From positions 16,695,119 to 16,759,118 of the forward strand of contig CM077648.1 in the NCBI GenBank assembly GCA_039707465.1: 64,000 bases of DNA, in the 5' to 3' direction. Within the stretch, counting starts at the first letter, position 1. Each line of letters opens with the position of its first letter. Made by a program: the position numbers and the translations under genes. Below the pieces are notes generated by a model. That model saw only the letters and a program-made list of their open reading frames with translations. It was not told the DNA's origin and made no database searches. Origin of the DNA: Rhabdophis nuchalis (lineage: Eukaryota > Chordata > Lepidosauria > Squamata > Natricidae). Of the stretch, positions 19,655 through 29,499 are shown piece after piece.

Positions 19655-20176
19655 TACCGTATTTTTCGGAGTATAAGACGCACCAAGGTTTTGAAGAGGC
19701 AAATTAAAAAAAATGTTTTTGCACTCTGCAAACCTCCCCAAAACAACCCATTTTTTGCAAAAACAGGCCAGTTTCCCCCCCCCCAAAAGGACATGACTAG
19801 CCTTTAGGAGGCTTTTAGAGTGTTTCAGGTGTGGGGGAGGGGAAACGAGCAAAAAGCAGTCCATTTTTCACGAAAGCTAGCTGTTTTTCCCCCCAAAAGG
19901 CCATGGATAGCCTTTAGGAGGCTCATAGAGTGCTCCTGATTTCTGGGGACCTTCTGCAAAATTGAGCAAAAAACAGCCCGCTTTTTGCTCATTTCTGCTC
20001 TCCCCAGCCCCAAGGAGCTCTCTGAAAGCCACCTAAAGGCTACGCATGGCCATTTTGGTGAAAGGGGTGGGGTTTCAGGAGGCAAAAAAATGCTGTATTC
20101 AGTATATAAGACGCACCCAGATTTTCAGCCTCTTTTGTGAGGGAAAAGGTGTGTCTTATACTCGAAAAATACGGTA
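19655..20176. mobile_element. TA-flanked mariner/pogo-type MITE (element 19657-20174)
   Basis: Ends are CCGTATTTTTCGGAGTATAA and TTATACTCGAAAAATACGG, inverted repeats of at least 18 bp, each flanked by TA. The 518-bp interior shares GCACTCTGCAAACCTCCC and CTTTAGGAGGCT blocks with 46318-46636 and 53391-53755. Non-coding. Confidence 0.85.
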
Positions 20177-20455
20177 TTTTCATTTTTCTTTGTATTTTAT
20201 ATTTCGATAAACTAATAAAAAAGTTGGAACCCCAAAATGTTTCTCAGAGCAGGTAAAGCCTATCACGAACCTCCAATTTACCAAAACCTAAAGTTGCCCC
20301 TATCATAAACTCAGGCCCCGCAGGATATGTACTCTCAATTCATAGCTTTCCATTGTCTTTAGGGAGGCATCGGAAATTCTCTAGGTAAGTAGCCTAATTT
20401 ATGCAGGATTATGCACACGACCCAGAGACCCTGCAGCTGTCCTCAATATGAGTCA

Positions 20456-20613
20456 CTTGCCAAACATCTGAATTTTGATCACGTGACCTTGAGGATGATG
20501 TTGCAATAGTTAAAAGTGTGAAAAACAATCATAAGTCACTTTTTTTAACGCCATTGTAGCTCGGAATGGTCACTAAACAACCTGTTGTAAGTCAAGAACT
20601 ACATGGATGGCTA
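20456..20613 (-). mobile_element. Pogo/Tigger-like MITE fragment
   Basis: Contains CATCTGAATTTTGATCACGT, CATAAGTCACTTTTTT and GTTGTAAGTCAAGAACTAC. These are the reversed first half of the TACAGGTAGTCCTCGACTTA family seen complete at 53811-54206. Confidence 0.7.
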
Positions 20614-21096
20614 GATGTAATATAATCAGAAACCTCTTAGTACCTGGGTAGGAATCAGGCCAAGGTTATGGGTGACCTCAGTGGAAAAATGCAATATGGC
20701 TCCTGAATTTGCTGCTAACATATCACTGTATATTCTGCAACGAGATATGCATTTATTTTAATTCGGTTTATTTCTCAACAAGACCTATGCACAATGTTTA
20801 AACTCTTAATGGTTATGTCAATCCAAGTAATGGAGGAATATAACTCTCTATTCCTCTGGGCCAGTTTTCAGTCTAAGATAAAATCAGTGAAATCACTGGG
20901 GTACTGAGACATATAAAGTTAGGCATATAGTCCACGAATGATGAATGGCTTATGAATCATCTACAGTTATTAGCCATAAACTATCCATCAGATCAAACAT
21001 TGCACATTTTACTTTGTGTTCTAAGTATCTGACAAAGGGTATTAAAAAAAAAAATGACTCATTTCTCTTTTCTGTAGCATCATCTTATGAGTATTC
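20614..21096. other. Unassigned sequence
   Basis: AT-rich. No supported feature. Confidence 0.4.
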
Positions 21097-21743
21097 TGAC
21101 CTAGGCTTCCCCAAAAACCATGAAGCAGAGTCCCAGTCCCGACAAAACCACTTTTATTAAATGACAAAACCCCTTTTATTTCCCAGCAAGGCCTGGGAAA
21201 CAGTCTTTCAAAGGAGTAATTATGACTACAGACCTTATCTATCTTGGAAAGCTGCCATGTAAATATTTCCCAAATGAGGTGCTGTGCAAGGAAAGCCTGG
21301 GCACAAAGTCTCTGAGATTCACGGGCAGATCTTCACACTCCTGAAACGAATCTAACGACAGAACAAACCAATTGTTTCCTGCAAAAGCCCACTCCCCTTT
21401 CGCTCCTCTTTTATTTTCTATGGGATGGGCCAATCCTCTTCCACCTGTGACTTTACTTCCATGTCTACCCTGATTTATGAGTTGTTCTTTTCTTCTGGCA
21501 ACTCTGCGCATGCGCACACTGGGAACAGGCTCCAGCTGTTCCTCTGCCTCACTGCTGTCTAGCTCTGTAAGCACCTGATCACTGCCATACGGCCTCGGCC
21601 CCAACTCCGACACAGAGCCCTCGTCCGAGCCTTCGCCAGCCTCACGGAGTGGCCCATGTTCCTCCCCAACCTCCTCACTGTCCGACTCTGCTGCCAGCTC
21701 CACTGGTTGCTCTGCTGGTTGAGAGCAAGCATTATAATGGCTA
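21097..21743 (-). mobile_element. LTR-like unit with an acidic open frame
   Basis: On the minus strand the unit runs from near AATGCTTGCTCTCAACC to GGGGAAGCCTAGGTCA and has two AATAAA signals close to its 3' end, as in an LTR R-U5 region. A long frame (about 165 codons within the unit) begins with AAESDSEEVGEEHGP and continues through an Arg-rich stretch; part of it recurs at 40850-41035 as AAESDSEEVGEGHGP. I do not recognise the peptide. The 5' end is cut by the neighbouring pogo-like MITE, so no TSD can be checked. Confidence 0.5.
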
Positions 21744-22127
21744 CAGGTAGTCCTTGACTTACAACCATTCATTAAGTGGCTGTTCAAAGTTACGACACTG
21801 AAAAAAGTAACAAGACCGTTGTTCAAACAACCATGCAGCATCCCCATAGTCACGTGATCATAATTTGGATGCTTGGCCACTGGTTCATATTTATGAGAGT
21901 TGGGAGTATGCCGGGGTCATGTGATCACCTTATGCGATCTCTATCAAGCGAAGTGAAAGAGGAAGCCAGATTCACTTAACAACCGTGTTACTAGCTTATC
22001 AACTGAAGTGATTTCCATTAACAATAATGGCAAGGAAGTTCATAAAAGGGGCAAAACTCAACAACTGTCTTGCTTAACTACAGAAATTTTGGGATCAATT
22101 ATGGTCATATGTCGAGGACTTCCTGCA
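21742..22127 (+). mobile_element. Pogo/Tigger-like MITE (element 21744-22125)
   Basis: Starts CAGGTAGTCCTTGACTTACA after TA and ends GTCGAGGACTTCCTG. The right TA has changed to CA. The interior matches other copies (AGCATCCCCATAGTCACGTG, CACTTAACAACCGTG). No transposase. The TA duplication and CAGG-type ends suggest the pogo/Tigger branch of Tc1/mariner. Confidence 0.8.
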
Positions 22128-22196
22128 GTTGGAATTTAGAACAACTCAATATTATTGTTTGGAGAACAATTGTAGTTTCAGTTTTTTTATATCTTT

Positions 22197-22460
22197 ATTT
22201 TATTTATTTTATTTATTTTTTATTTTATTTCGGATTTATATAACCGCACCCTCTCCCCAAAGGGACCCGGGGCGGTGCACAGGAAGTTAAAAAACACAAC
22301 AGTATCACAATATAAATAGTTAAAATCAAATTAAATAAATTATCCCTGTGCTAAAATTTAAAAGGTTAAAACATAATCCCATTCAAATCCAATTAAAACA
22401 ATTTATTATACAGACTGTAGACTAGGTAAATAACTTAGGCCAAGCCGGCCTGATTGGAAT
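22197..22460 (-). mobile_element. L2-clade LINE, short 3' UTR fragment
   Basis: (TTTTA)n tail, then the UTR hairpin CCGCACCCTCTCCCCAAAGG and the block CTTAGGCCAAGCCGGCC. Only the UTR remains. Confidence 0.75.
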
Positions 22461-22560
22461 ATCATGTTTATTCCAATCCCCCTTTGTCTGCAATCAGCAC
22501 CTACAGTTAATACATTTTGTGGTTTTGTTTTAAATATACATACCTACATACCTACACACA

Positions 22561-22992
<432 letters not shown>

Positions 22993-23014
22993 CACACACA
23001 CACATGTATGTATA

Positions 23015-23137
23015 TATGTGTTGCTATTTCAAGCTATTTAGCTCTCATCAGCTAGCCATACCCTTACTGGGATTTGAACCAGGACTGTATTACATATCAG
23101 GCAGTTGTATTGGCCACTGAGCCATAGGTTCTCCTCC
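23015..23137 (-). mobile_element. tRNA-derived SINE (type C)
   Basis: The minus strand reads GGAGAACCTATGGCTCAGTG (A-box region), then CTGGTTCAAATCCCAGTAAG (B box), then GCTAGCTGATGAGAGCTAAA. The intact-looking tRNA head is followed by a non-tRNA body and a microsatellite tail, so this is a SINE and not a tRNA gene. Confidence 0.75.
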
Positions 23138-23160
23138 TATATCAGCTGAGCCAGGGGACT

Positions 23161-23433
23161 AAGTATATATATATATATATTATGTCACAACACCCTGGTA
23201 TGCCCAAATATATATATATATAATTGTTTCACAACACCCTGTTAGAGTCCCAGTTAAGGGAGGAGACATACTGTTTCCTTTTCTGCCTTTCGGCTCATCA
23301 CCAGAGACCATCTAGACAGAAAGCCATGAATTCCGTTGTGTTAATTTTTTAATGTGTGCTAGTTTTATGAGCTGATCAATAAATAAATCAGAGAGACTAT
23401 TGATCAGCTCATAAAACTAACAGACACACACAC
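23161..23433. repeat. Element F copies with TA runs and inverted arms
   Basis: Two TA-rich stretches (23165-23180, 23208-23221) each adjoin a copy of TCACAACACCCTG. The body from AATTGTTTCACAACACC to CATGAATTCCGTTGTGTTAA matches 8755-8885. It ends with GTTTTATGAGCTGATCAATA facing its complement TATTGATCAGCTCATAAAAC around a short spacer. Confidence 0.6.
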
Positions 23434-23434
23434 G

Positions 23435-23506
<72 letters not shown>

Positions 23507-23507
23507 C
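23434..23507 (+). repeat. (GATA)n array
   Basis: About 18 GATA units after CACACACACG and before a GATATA patch. Confidence 0.95.
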
Positions 23508-24948
23508 AGATATAGATATATAGATATATAATTTAACATTATTTTTAGGCACACACACAAATACAAATAAATTTAAATGTCCTTCAAAGCACCAGAGGAA
23601 ACTGGATAGAACAGAACTGATTTCAACTGTGTTTTAATATAAAATTGATTTAAGAAAAAAAAAAGGCAAGGATTTATCCCTTAGGCCTTAGTGAATCTCA
23701 TCGGTGGCTCAAATGTAATTTTACTCTGCGCCCATGAATGTCTTCATCCTGGTTCTAACCTCTCCAGAATGCTGCCCCCAGCTCACCATTCAAAGACCAA
23801 GTGTGTCAGACCTCAGCTGGAAAAGGTCCAAAATAAACAGGAATAAATTAATTAGAAATATGTAATAAATGCAGTGATATTTATACTGAGGGAAGTGTGG
23901 AAATCAGTTACAATAAAAGAGATCTGGGGTAGTCCATTAATCGCACTTGTCCTAAGAACACTGTTCGCAGTGTACACAATTGGAAATACATTTCACTGAA
24001 TTTAACAAATTATTTTTAGGCAAATATGCTTGGGATTGACCTGCAATATCATGAAACTTTACAGAACAACAAATCTGCCACCCATAAAGGCCGCAAAGAA
24101 TTGCAGTCGAAATCCCACTGGTGACAAAGACAAGAAAAAAGGTAGTTTTACATATTTAAGCTTCATTTGGCATTAACCCCACAACATGGGAAAGCTTAGA
24201 TTTGAATTGGCTTTGTTCTGTTTAATAACTAACTCTTCATTTGGGAATACCCAGCCAACATTCTGTTAACAGCAGAAAGTAACCGTGCAGTGATTCCCCC
24301 ACCCCTCTCTCTCTGCCTACCAGCTTGTTTCCAAGTGACTTATCTACTGCTCTAAAGACCTTCAGAAGTTCAGAATGAAGGGGCACTTCTAAAAACTGGG
24401 ATGATCAGCTGGAATCACTGAAGCAAATCCAAGCTTGATTTCATCTGGATCCGGACAAACGTACCACACTTTAATTAAGTTTGCTCACCAGGAAAATTAA
24501 ATCGCTCTCCAAAGTTGCAACAAGGGAATTCCCTACCAGGCACGTAAGAGAAACGTAACACGGTCCAAACCAAGGAGAACTTTCTCAGCCAGTTGCTTTT
24601 TGGAGAACGTGACTGTGATTTATGGGAGTTGGAAGTCCAGTAACTTTGGAGGATATCAGGTTGGGAAGACTGCCAAAATTATATGACTCATTGTGTAAAT
24701 TCAAACACAAAGAGTAAAACAATAGTTGAAAAGAGCATTCCAAGTGACTTACTTCATTGTTTCTAAAAGCAACCAAGAAATACATGACAGAGAGGCAGAA
24801 ATTGGTGAAAAGCATTTGAATTTTTGGAATGTTTCCATTTATTTGTCAGTCCTACTGATATTAAAAAAAAAAAAAATTGTTGAGTGAACAATTACCTCCA
24901 GAATTTGCTCCTTGCTTCATTTCACTTCATCAACAATACTTGTCCAAC
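23508..24948. other. Unassigned sequence
   Basis: About 1.4 kb with no recognised repeat and no convincing exon. It is one of the longer repeat-poor stretches, so it may be single-copy intron or intergenic DNA. Confidence 0.4.
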
Positions 24949-25310
24949 ATGCAAAGCAGGGGTGAAATGCTACTGGTTCGGACTGGTTCACTGGAACTGG
25001 TAATAAAAAAAGTGCTAACAGATAGGGCAAATCGTTATTTCCAATGATCAGCTGTGCTACGTGATTTATATTAGCTCTAATCTAAATCGCGTAGCACAGT
25101 GGATTCCTCCCCTTGCTGTTCTACTTACCTTTTCAGTACTAGGCTCCGCCCACCCGGCCAGGTTTTATCATGTCTGCTTTTGACGCTCTGCGCATGCGTG
25201 GAAGGTCCTGTGCATGCACGGAGGTGGCACGTGTGAGCGGAGCATGCGCGCACGCTCTCTCATTTACGAACCGGTAGCGAAAGTAAATAGATTTCACCCC
25301 TGATGCAAAG
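24949..25310 (+). mobile_element. hAT MITE, group B-like (element 24957-25302)
   Basis: Ends CAGGGGTGAAATGCT and AGATTTCACCCCTG are flanked by the exact octamer ATGCAAAG on both sides. The body carries CTGGTTCGGACTGGTTC and GAACCGGTAGCG as in other group B copies. A TAAATCGCGTAGCACAG segment near 25082-25098 pairs with CTGTGCTACGTGATTTA near 25051-25067. Confidence 0.9.
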
Positions 25311-25479
25311 GTACCGAGTGAGAATGTAATGGTGCCCCCTGGTTTTATCAATTCAATTAAAAGAGATTAAGGATCAGCCGGACACGGTGTCTGCAAAATT
25401 GACAGTGTAACAAATTGCTTTGTTACACTGAAGTTCTCACCTCACAGATTCTACAGGCATGTTACGTGTTGCTCAAAAG

Positions 25480-26351
25480 AATCTGAGGATCTCCATAAAT
25501 CAGTAATGGCTATCAGTCTGGATAAGACCATCCAACCATTTATAAAGCTCTAAGGTTCCATCCATCCATGGTCAAGGGATATATATGTTTGAAATGCCAA
25601 TGCCAAACTTTCTCAAGAGCAACTGTCTTGTCAAAAATCAACCCAAGGGTGCAGCATATAACTGGGAAGCTATGAAGAATTCCATAAAAACATCCAAGGG
25701 TTTGGAGGTCTCAGTAAAAGTCAGTGTCCACAACTTTACCTTCAGAAAACCATTGGGTAAAAATGTGATTCATGACATATTAATAACTCCAGTAACACCC
25801 CAATAACTCTCTCCAGACTTATGGAGAAACGCTCTGTGGGTAGATGAGCAAATGATGGATGTTTTCAGTCTAGATCGGCCATGACTCTGTGGAGGAAACC
25901 AAACACTGTATTCCATAAGAACTTTATACCAATTGTCAAGCATGGCGGTGGTTGTCTTGTGCTTTGTTGTGTGGTTTTAGGACTTGAAAGTCTTGCCATA
26001 AGGGAAGAAAGCAGGATTTCCTCTCTATGAAAGAATATCAGTCCATTTATCGTCAGGTGAAGCTGAATCACACGTGGATCACACAGCAAGGCCTTGGTCC
26101 CAAGCAGATGAGAATCTAGGAGAGAAATCACAAAGAACAAATTCAGGGCTTTGAAAAGGACAAGACAAAGCCAGACCCAACCTCACAGAAACGTGACAAG
26201 AATGAAAAGAAGGCGTTTTTATATCAGAAATCCCTCAAATGTTTGCTATGGTGGAATAGATTCCCATAATTCTTACACAGCAATGTGATAAGATTGCAAA
26301 CAAACATTGTGTTGCAATTACTGCTGTAAAAGGTGGCACAATACTTGAGTC
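25480..26351 (+). pseudogene. Tc1-like DNA transposase relic
   Basis: Plus-strand frames broken by indels and stops retain Tc1 transposase landmarks in order. VSVKVSVHNFTFRKPLGKN (within a 73-codon frame at 25585-25806) matches the end of the DNA-binding region. LWRNALWVDE follows, around the first catalytic Asp. Next comes WRKPNTVFHKNFIPIVKHGG, just before the usual GCF segment. Near 26130-26345 there are C-terminal echoes such as QALE/SPDLNP-like and CKRWHNT. It is inactive. The opposite 91-codon frame is a shadow. Confidence 0.75.
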
Positions 26352-26605
26352 AAGTATTAGTTTGTCATGTTGGCATATTCATGCTGGGAATCACAGCGGA
26401 TCATTAAATCCCACAGGAACATTGGATAACCTTCAAAGGTAAAGGATGAAACAGAGTTTCATAAAATTAATGGTGGCTGTATTTTTTTTAGGGTTTAAGG
26501 TTCATCCTCCCACATTAGTGGTACGTTTTTCCACTAAATGCTAGAAATACATCAGCAAGTGCACCATCTCAATGACCTTATCTGAGCTGAGGCGTTAATA
26601 CAATA
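26352..26605. other. Unassigned sequence
   Basis: No recognised feature. Confidence 0.35.
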
Positions 26606-27035
26606 CAATACAATAGCAGAGTTGGAAGGGACCTTGTAGGTCTTCTATTCCAACTCCCTGCGTGGGTAGGAACCTTAAACCATTTCAGACAAATGGCTGT
26701 CTAACATCTTCTTAAAGACTTCCAGGGTTGGGGCATTCACAACTTCTGGAGGCAAGCTGTTCCAGAGGTTAATTGTTCTAACTGTCAGGAAATTTCTCCT
26801 TAGTTCTAAGTTGCTTCTCTCCTTGATTAGTTTCCACCCATTGCTTCTTGTCCTGCCCCCAGGTGCCTTGGAGAATAGTTTGACTCCCTCTTCTTTGTGG
26901 CAACCCCTGAGATATCGGAACACTGCTATCATGTCTCCCCTGGTCCTACTCTTCATCAAACTAGACATACCCAGCTCCTGCAACCATTCTTCATATGTTT
27001 TAGCCTGTGGGACTAGACTAGTAATGCTTGAGTAG
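26606..27035 (-). pseudogene. CR1-clade LINE 3' end with ORF2 C-terminus
   Basis: The minus-strand frame (part of 26675-27148) reads KTYEEWLQELGMSSL, RGDMIAVFRYLRG, FLTVRTINLWNSLPPEVVN and LEVFKKMLDSHLSEM, the C-terminal tail typical of CR1 ORF2. The 3' UTR ends in an (ATACA)n tail at 26600-26613. 5'-truncated near 27035; upstream codons of the frame are CA and CATTA repeats. Confidence 0.85.
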
Positions 27036-27073
27036 AAGATGAAGAAAAGTTCTAGGTAGACTGGAAAAAAATT

Positions 27074-27075
<2 letters not shown>

Positions 27076-27106
<31 letters not shown>

Positions 27107-27172
27107 ATTGGAATGAATTGTATTGTATTGTATTGCATTGCATTGCATTACATTACATTACATTACATTATA
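27076..27172. repeat. (CA)n followed by pentanucleotide repeats
   Basis: (CA)n at 27076-27105, then TTGTA, TTGCA and TTACA pentamers to about 27170. The pentamers change base by base along the array. Confidence 0.9.
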
Positions 27173-27403
27173 TTAGAAACAGACATTGCAATCTCTGGAA
27201 CTTAAAATATATTGCTCACTTACCTTTCGTTAGCCACTGCTAACATCGTCAAGAGTGTAAAAACCATTAAAGAGGTATCTGCATTTATACACTATTAATC
27301 AATTTGGCCATTGCACGCGTGATAGGCCCATCCACGCACCTTTTAAGTTCTGGACATCACAAAGGCTGTTTTTTTTAAACTACACCTGGAACTCGTAATT
27401 TTA

Positions 27404-27447
<44 letters not shown>

Positions 27448-27472
27448 TTCTGGAAGAAGGCAATAGCCCTCC
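27173..27472. other. Unassigned sequence with (CT)n
   Basis: Contains a (TC)n tract at about 27406-27438 followed by a short CTAT run. No gene is supported. Confidence 0.45.
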
Positions 27473-27715
27473 ATCTAATCCAGACCTGCAGGCTCAACTG
27501 GCCTGCGCAGTGCTTAGAGCTGACCCATAAATAGTGGGTCAGCTATTTATGGGTCAGCTAATACTGGAAATAGTGAAGGACCAGCCTGCGGTGCCTTTTC
27601 CAGCAGGAATGGAGCTTGGGGAGGCTGTGTGCGACCACACACCTACCCCCCTGAGGTCAAACACAAGCCTGATGAGGTCCTAAATGAAATTGAGTTTGAC
27701 ACCCCTGATCTAATC
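27473..27715 (+). mobile_element. hAT transposon, group A, internally deleted (element 27481-27707)
   Basis: Exact 8-bp duplications ATCTAATC at 27473-27480 and 27708-27715. The right end ATTGAGTTTGACACCCCTG matches 1177-1191, and the left end CAGACCTGCAGGCTCAAC is diverged. A perfect 16-bp stem (AGCTGACCCATAAATA and its complement) lies at 27518-27559. Confidence 0.85.
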
Positions 27716-29164
27716 CATTCCAACTTAATACCAAGAAAACTGCCCAGCTACGCACGCCCATGAAATCATTTGAAGCTGAGCTCCAATGGACGATGTTAAA
27801 GTTACCAAAAGCCACACTGAAAAGCAAATGAGGGCACCCTAGAGATTTTTTAAATTTTTTTATGATTTGTGAACCCAGCCAATTATGGTTTGCTTAACCA
27901 CGGCTGAAAGAAACCACGGCTTCAGCATGACACGGAGAGGAACGGGTTAACCTCATTCCACCGACTTCAAACTAAATTCCACCCACTGTAAATTCCATGA
28001 CAATAAAAAAACAACACCCGCTTTAAATTAAAAGACAACGGAAGAGCAATACCTACCGATAGACCCATGCTGCTAAGCTATATGCAGTTAATTAATTAGC
28101 ACACTGAATCAGTGCACTTTTCCTTGGTTGGCGTTTGATTAGCTTTCCATTCGGCTGCTTCCTGGTTAAGGACGGTTAAAGGGGGGGGGAGAAAAATCCC
28201 CCAACTCTTTACCACTCCCATCCTTCACTTACCCCCACACACACACTCACACACCCAAGAGGTAAAGGTAGAACAAGATGATGGTAAACATCCAAAGGTC
28301 ATCTAGAGGCTGTTGCCTGGAAGATATTTTTTTGCACAGCCTAAGAGAGAGAAAAAAGGCACACCTGTTTCCTTCCTAGATGGTGGAAAAATGCAATCAG
28401 AAGCAGCACTCCATTCTTATCATCACCTCCTCCTCCTCCTCCTCTCTCTCTCTCTCAAAAAAAAAAGGCAGATTTAATCTGCCCGAGTCCAACCCTAATA
28501 ACTGCTATGGCTGAATATTGCTTTATTTCTTTTTCCCGGCTGATCAGCGCAAACCAGAATGGCATTGAAACTACTGTGCATTTTTCCCTTGAGCTCCAAA
28601 GGCATCAAATCTAACCGTAATCACCTGCGGCACCACTGTACACATATCTATAGGGTTTACTTCCCTAGAAAAAAAAACATATTTAGGCTAACCCACCCTG
28701 GGGTGGGCGTATGTCTGGTGACAGTTTAATTCCTTGTTCAAAGAAGGGGAGGGAAGGGGCTTTCCAAGTGACCTTGACTTTGAACACCAAGGTCGTAAGA
28801 AGATTGTCACATTGGGTGATAATCTGGAATTCGGGGCACCTTCCTGCCCCTGATGCCAACCTACCCAGCAACTGATTCCCTGGCAAGTGAAATAAGGGTG
28901 TTAAAAATAAAAATAAATAAATTGGGGTGTTCCCCACCCATGTTGTTTCGCTTTGGAAGTCCTTCAAAGCTGGTGCATCAAAAGAGATGCCCTCAAACGT
29001 TGTATAATTGAGAAAGGCTGGACTATAATGTTTGGCCCTCTGATCATGGGAAGGGAGGCACCCGACTTGGAAAATTGCCTACCACCCAAGGTGGAAAAGT
29101 AGGAAAGATTACCTTCAACAGACACACCTAAGATCCTCTCCCTCAGTCCTACGCCCTCCTCCGT
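27716..29164. other. Repeat-poor flank of the CpG island
   Basis: About 1.4 kb without dispersed repeats, apart from (CTC)n/(CT)n at 28428-28455. Segments such as TTAATTAATTAGCACACTGA near 28088 look like single-copy, possibly conserved non-coding DNA. No exon is supported. Confidence 0.4.
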
Positions 29165-29297
29165 CCAGATCAACTGGATCTCCCCTTCTTTTCAGCCAGC
29201 TGGCGCAGGTTGGGAAGGGTGGGACTCCCAGATCAACTGGATCTCCCATCTCCCGTTCTTTTCAGGCAGCCGGCGCAGGTTGGGAAGCATGGGACTC
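29165..29297. repeat. Two-copy tandem repeat upstream of the CpG island
   Basis: CCAGATCAACTGGATCTCC through GGTTGGGAAGGGTGGGACTC (29165-29227) is repeated at 29228-29297, with one short insertion and a few substitutions. Confidence 0.9.
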
Positions 29298-29499
29298 CAA
29301 ATCCAGGAGACCCAAGAGGCTGAAGGTCCCCAAGATCACACCTCTAAGGTGGCTTCTCCTTCAGAAGTTGCAGCTTGTCCCAAAGTCTTGCTGGCTTGAG
29401 CAGGGAAGAGAAAGAAGGAGGGAAAGAGAGAGAGAGAAGGGAGAGGGAGAGAGAGAAGAAAAAGAAGAGCCACCAACCTGTCCATCCACCCTGCGCTGA

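Noticed and set aside
23015..23137. Possible tRNA gene on the minus strand
   Set aside because: A- and B-box-like sequence is present but it continues into a SINE body and has a second truncated copy at 8939-9022. The same applies to the heads at 33066, 48226 and 59277.
28955..29035. Possible group D hAT fragment
   Set aside because: Only weak resemblance to the group D half-element; termini and duplication absent.
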